From: a bacterium
GTDB lineage: Bacteria > JAHJDO01
Assembly (NCBI GenBank): GCA_030631525.1
Contig: DAOVKY010000017.1
Span: 1 to 9,076 of the forward strand
DNA length: 9,076 nucleotides
Direction: 5' to 3'
Both the position numbers and the translations under genes were made by a program. The notes under the pieces are model-generated. The model worked only from the letters and a program-made list of their open reading frames with translations, searched no databases and was not told where the DNA came from. This document shows, in pieces, positions 6,436 to 9,076 of the stretch. The number at the start of each line of letters is the position of its first letter. Positions within the stretch are counted from its first letter, which is position 1.

Positions 6436-7407
6436 TCACTTATTCTTCCAGAATTTTACAATATAATCATGCGCTTCTTTAGTATCTAATCTTTTCGTCA
6501 TGTTTTGTATTCTTATGTAAAAATCATGCCTGTCCTCTTTTTTTTCGTGATAAAAACAAGGCTCACCACTCTTCTTTACTCCTACTATACAAACGGTTTT
6601 ACTATCCTTTTTTTCAAATTTTATTTTCATATATCTCGTAATTGCTTTATCTAACTTCTCATTTATAATATTCATTAAGGTTTGTTGAAATCCATCTTCA
6701 TTTTTGCGCTTACCTAAAGTTTCAAGATCTTTTTCAATCCCACACACTTCGCCATTATCATTTACCCCTATGAGAAGAACGCCTCCTTTGGAATTTAAAA
6801 ATGCAGCTATAGTTTTTACGAATTTCCCCTGCAAAGAATTATTTTCCCCTGTTTTTCTTATATCTTGTCTTAGGGTGGCTTTAAATTCCAAAACATCACT
6901 TTCCTGCTTGTTCAGATAATCATTCAAAGAACATCCTTCTAACTCTAAAGGCAACCCTTCGACACGAATGACTCCTGTATGTCTATCTACAACAGTTCCC
7001 AATTTATGTATGCGAAATATTTTCATAAATTTTACCAATTTTACGAATTTCGCCAATCTAACTAACCTAACTATACGTGCTAATCTGGCTAAACGTAAAA
7101 TGCGCATTACGCTTAAAGCTTGAAATAATGGAGGCACCACTGCTAATATATCAAGGAGATGATGCTTGAAAAACTTTCGAAAGTTTCCAATTACATAGCC
7201 TCTCAAAACCAGTTCAATAACAAATATTAAATTTAAATAATAGCCACAAACAATCGCCAATTCGATTGTATTTTTACCTGCAAGTTCAAAAAGCTCTATA
7301 GATAAGATTGCTATTGATATGACAATTAAAAAGGCAATTAGTGCCTCTACCTTTGAATTTTCTATAAAAAATCTTACTTTAGTTTTTACTTGACTATATT
7401 GTTTCAT
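6436..7407 (-). CDS. Voltage-sensor-like membrane domain fused to Schlafen-type AlbA_2 domain
   Basis: A 323-residue two-domain protein, numbered from ATG at 7407 (a TTG one codon upstream is also open). Residues about 21-132 look like an S1-S4 voltage-sensor domain. S1 is near 21-41. S2 is near 49-69 and carries Glu65 in VIELVLR. S3 is near 83-97 and carries Asp86 in LLDILAVVPP. S4 has basic residues at 102, 105, 108, 111, 114, 117, 120, 123, 126, 129 and 132. No S5, pore loop or S6 follows. Residues about 165-317 are an AlbA_2 domain: QESDVLEFKATLR, then FLNSKGGVLLIGVNDNGEV, then FYIRIQNMTKRLD. Glu169, Glu174 and Asp217 fall where Schlafen nucleases have their carboxylates. It should be an inner-membrane protein with AlbA_2 in the cytoplasm. 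No clear ribosome binding site is seen; it follows the zinc-ribbon gene by 18 bases, likely cotranscribed. The function is inferred from architecture only. Confidence 0.85.
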   Translation of the reverse strand: MKQYSQVKTKVRFFIENSKVEALIAFLIVISIAILSIELFELAGKNTIELAIVCGYYLNLIFVIELVLRGYVIGNFRKFFKHHLLDILAVVPPLFQALSVMRILRLARLARIVRLVRLAKFVKLVKFMKIFRIHKLGTVVDRHTGVIRVEGLPLELEGCSLNDYLNKQESDVLEFKATLRQDIRKTGENNSLQGKFVKTIAAFLNSKGGVLLIGVNDNGEVCGIEKDLETLGKRKNEDGFQQTLMNIINEKLDKAITRYMKIKFEKKDSKTVCIVGVKKSGEPCFYHEKKEDRHDFYIRIQNMTKRLDTKEAHDYIVKFWKNK

Positions 7408-7425
7408 CAAACAGTTATCGATTTT

Positions 7426-7959
7426 TTAATTCAATTCTATTTTAGATTCAACCTTGCTTTCTTTTGGGAGGTCTTTTTTGCAATATCTACAAACGATTGC
7501 ATCATTCTTTATCTCTTCGGCACAAAATGGACATTTCTTTATTTGTTCTATCTCTATAATACAGTGATATGCTAAAACCCTTTTTTCTTGAATCCATCTA
7601 CGTAGAGTTTCTGTATCAACTGGTCCGTAAATTCTATCCTTTGATTTTCTTACTTTCCATTTTTTGCTTTCATTATCTATGACTCGTTGCCCCTTAACAA
7701 ATAAATCTCTGAAAAAAGGATTGGAAATAGCCATGTTGACAATAGTCTCCGCTTCAGAAGTCCTTACTATGTTGGTGTTGCCACATTTTGGACAACATAA
7801 TTGTCCTGCCTTGCTATCACGCCAGATAATGTAAATTATTCCGGGAATAACGAAGCATATTAATAATATTATTGCAATTAAACAACCAGCTCCATCCCAG
7901 CTAACTCTTTTGGTTATTCCTGCATATCCACAATTGGGGCATTTTATATATTGAGCCAT
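7426..7959 (-). CDS. Membrane protein with zinc ribbons and a GYF-like domain
   Basis: A 177-residue protein, numbered from ATG at 7959. A GTG at 7965 is in frame two codons earlier and is the alternative start; neither has a strong ribosome binding site. Four modules are visible. First, a CPNCGY knuckle (Cys7, Cys10). Second, one hydrophobic segment (about 25-46, LIAIILLICFVIPGIIYII). Third, a CCPKCGN knuckle (Cys56, Cys59). The two knuckles flank the membrane segment as in LITAF-like domains and could form one zinc site. Fourth, WKVRKSKDRIYGPVDTETL (about 101-119) followed by RRWIQEKRV, which matches GYF_2-type domains, and a C-terminal ribbon with Cys143, Cys146, Cys157 and Cys160 (CPFCAEEIKNDAIVCRYC). 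Probably a membrane-anchored adaptor facing the cytoplasm. It lies 12 bases after the secreted-protein gene and directly before the voltage-sensor/AlbA_2 gene. Function unknown. Confidence 0.8.
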   Translation of the reverse strand: MAQYIKCPNCGYAGITKRVSWDGAGCLIAIILLICFVIPGIIYIIWRDSKAGQLCCPKCGNTNIVRTSEAETIVNMAISNPFFRDLFVKGQRVIDNESKKWKVRKSKDRIYGPVDTETLRRWIQEKRVLAYHCIIEIEQIKKCPFCAEEIKNDAIVCRYCKKDLPKESKVESKIELN

Positions 7960-7971
7960 CAGCACCCGTAA

Positions 7972-8508
7972 TTAAAATCTATCTATTTCTTTTTCTATTA
8001 TTTCTGCTGTTTCCTTTCTGCATTTATCTCCATAATCTTCGTTTTTATAAATTAAATCTGTTTTTATAAAACTATAATCTAATGTTATAAAATACGGAGA
8101 TTTAGCCCATTCATATTTTTCCATAAATTGGTTTGGTTGTCTGGGATTGCCGTATTTTTTTGTTAAAAGATTTTTTAAATTAATCCCGATTGATGTTATA
8201 TCGTGCCAAGTAATCATAACCAAAGTAAGTAATTCACTCTTTGGCGTAAATCCAAAAAGCACGCTACAAGATTCGCCAAAAATATTATCATAATATGCCA
8301 ATGCTAAGAATGTTTCCATTTTAACAACATTCGCTTTTTTATTCTTGGCTTTCAATTGATTTTTAATATCAGTCAAAGTTCGTCCCCATTTATAATCTTC
8401 AAAACAGTAAGTTTCTGCTTTTAGTTCTATAACAGACCAGATAATAAGCATTAACACTAATCCAAGCGAAAATATCTTCTTTGTTAAATCTTTAACATTA
8501 TTATTCAT
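7972..8508 (-). CDS. Secreted or periplasmic protein of unknown function
   Basis: A 178-residue protein with an N-terminal signal: a basic start (KDLTKKI), a hydrophobic core (LGLVLMLIIWSVI) and a likely cleavage after ELKA. The mature part begins YCFEDYKWGRTLTDIKNQL and contains SCSVLFGFTPKSELLTLVMITW and NLLTKKYGNP. This pattern (a KWG..L.DIK opening, a strand with aromatic residues, then LxKKYGxP) recalls a widespread uncharacterised family of small exported proteins, but I cannot give it a name or function. Two Cys residues (in FGESCSV and GDKCRKE) are present besides one near the mature N-terminus. AAGGAG lies 9 bases before the ATG (8518-8523). It is 12 bases upstream of the zinc-ribbon gene start and so probably cotranscribed with it. 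Confidence 0.75.
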   Translation of the reverse strand: MNNNVKDLTKKIFSLGLVLMLIIWSVIELKAETYCFEDYKWGRTLTDIKNQLKAKNKKANVVKMETFLALAYYDNIFGESCSVLFGFTPKSELLTLVMITWHDITSIGINLKNLLTKKYGNPRQPNQFMEKYEWAKSPYFITLDYSFIKTDLIYKNEDYGDKCRKETAEIIEKEIDRF

Positions 8509-8517
8509 TTATACTAG

Positions 8518-8523
8518 CTCCTT
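8518..8523 (-). promoter_or_regulatory. Ribosome binding site of the secreted-protein gene
   Basis: AAGGAG on the minus strand lies 9 bases before the ATG at 8508 in the 31-base gap after the lipoprotein gene, supporting independent initiation within one transcript. Confidence 0.6.
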
Positions 8524-8539
8524 TATTTTGATTTTTAAA

Positions 8540-8995
8540 TTACTTTGACTTCAAAAGTTGATTATTTGCAAATATAGAATCAATAACTTGTTGCACCTTT
8601 TTATTTGGATTAGGCCAACTATTTAAGAATCGGTTATGGAATGCACCAACCGCCAATAATTCATTAGTTTTATTTTCATATATCATTACATCCAACTCCT
8701 TTAAGTATATCCCCCCAATCGCCCCACCCCACCTCCACACATCAACATATGTAATATAGATATCTATGCTGTCAGGTTTTCTATCCAAGGGACCATAACT
8801 TGTTCCAATTCCTTTTCTAGCTAGAGCTTTTTGAATATAAAGCTCTATGTTTCTCGTTGATTTATCATGCTTTACTACATAAGCTGTTTTGATGACTCGT
8901 ATTCTATCGTAGTTATATACTTGGGGCATTCTGATTACTGAACAGCCACTTAGAAGTGATAAAGCTAGTAATGTGATTATTAGTTTTATTTTCAT
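8540..8995 (-). CDS. Small putative outer-membrane lipoprotein of unknown function
   Basis: A 151-residue protein with a clear lipoprotein signal: MKIKLIITLLALSLLSGC, with the lipobox LSGC and the lipidated Cys at 18. The residue after Cys is Ser, which does not suggest retention at the inner membrane. The mature part has an alternating beta pattern (IRVIKTAYVVK, then DSIDIYITYVDVWRWGG, then ELDVMIYENKTNELLAVGAF) and a C-terminal helix (VQQVIDSIFANNQ). This recalls small periplasmic-fold lipoproteins of the DUF4136 type, but the resemblance is too weak for a family call. AGGAG lies 10 bases upstream of the ATG. It is the first visible gene of the right-hand cassette and is separated from the secreted-protein gene by only 31 bases. 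Confidence 0.75.
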   Translation of the reverse strand: MKIKLIITLLALSLLSGCSVIRMPQVYNYDRIRVIKTAYVVKHDKSTRNIELYIQKALARKGIGTSYGPLDRKPDSIDIYITYVDVWRWGGAIGGIYLKELDVMIYENKTNELLAVGAFHNRFLNSWPNPNKKVQQVIDSIFANNQLLKSK

Positions 8996-9005
8996 AGTTA
9001 TTTAT

Positions 9006-9010
9006 CTCCT
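9006..9010 (-). promoter_or_regulatory. Ribosome binding site of the first right-hand lipoprotein gene
   Basis: AGGAG, within AAAGGAGAT, on the minus strand lies 10 bases before the ATG at 8995 and supports this start. The remaining upstream sequence to 9076 shows no gene and no promoter I can support. Confidence 0.6.
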
Positions 9011-9076
9011 TTAATCATTAAACAACCACTCCTGCTTTGATGTTACCTTACCCCAAATCGCCTAAAACCTCAATAA

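Noticed and set aside
6436..7407. Ordinary voltage-gated potassium or sodium channel
   Set aside because: No S5, selectivity-filter loop or S6 follows S4; the sequence passes straight into a soluble AlbA_2 domain.
1..9076. CRISPR array, tRNA or rRNA genes, transposase
   Set aside because: No regularly spaced direct repeats, tRNA-like or rRNA-like segments, or transposase motifs were seen in the window.

Overview
The window comes from a diderm (Gram-negative-type) bacterium. It encodes two lipoproteins with clear lipoboxes, a LolA-like periplasmic lipoprotein carrier and an RND/MMPL-type exporter. The dispersed C5/G5 palindrome at 2541-2571 resembles repeats I associate with deltaproteobacterial, Nitrospira-like and candidate-phylum genomes (for example Omnitrophota). 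That is only a weak taxonomic hint and I cannot name the organism. All genes I support lie on the minus strand, so transcription runs from right to left.

Left block (1-5568). This looks like part of an aryl-polyene-like type II fatty acid/polyketide locus. In transcription order it holds a LolA-like carrier, an MMPL/RND-like exporter split by a frameshift, a small outer-envelope lipoprotein (DUF3261-like), a FabZ-like hot-dog dehydratase, a complete beta-ketoacyl-ACP synthase, and the N-terminal part of a second beta-ketoacyl synthase cut by the window edge. Genes overlap or sit within a few bases of each other, so this is one operon. The likely logic is that the synthases and dehydratase build an acyl or polyene chain on an acyl carrier protein, and the exporter, LolA-like protein and lipoprotein move it to the outer membrane. 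No acyl carrier protein, ketoreductase, thioesterase or starter-unit gene is visible here.

Junction (5565-6435). A class II Fic (AMP-transferase) gene precedes the LolA-like gene with a 4-base ATGA overlap. Upstream of Fic is a 139-base gap carrying a composite palindromic repeat.

Right block (6436-8995). These genes are more AT-rich by eye and form a separate cassette: a lipoprotein, a secreted protein of unknown function, a membrane protein with zinc ribbons and a GYF-like domain, and the most striking gene of the window. That gene fuses a four-helix voltage-sensor-like membrane domain, whose S4 helix has eleven basic residues at exact three-residue spacing and no pore domain after it, to a Schlafen-type AlbA_2 domain that retains candidate catalytic carboxylates. 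It is organised like a voltage-sensing phosphatase, but with a nucleic-acid-acting domain in place of the phosphatase. It is the best candidate for an undescribed system, possibly a membrane-potential-gated nuclease or regulator.
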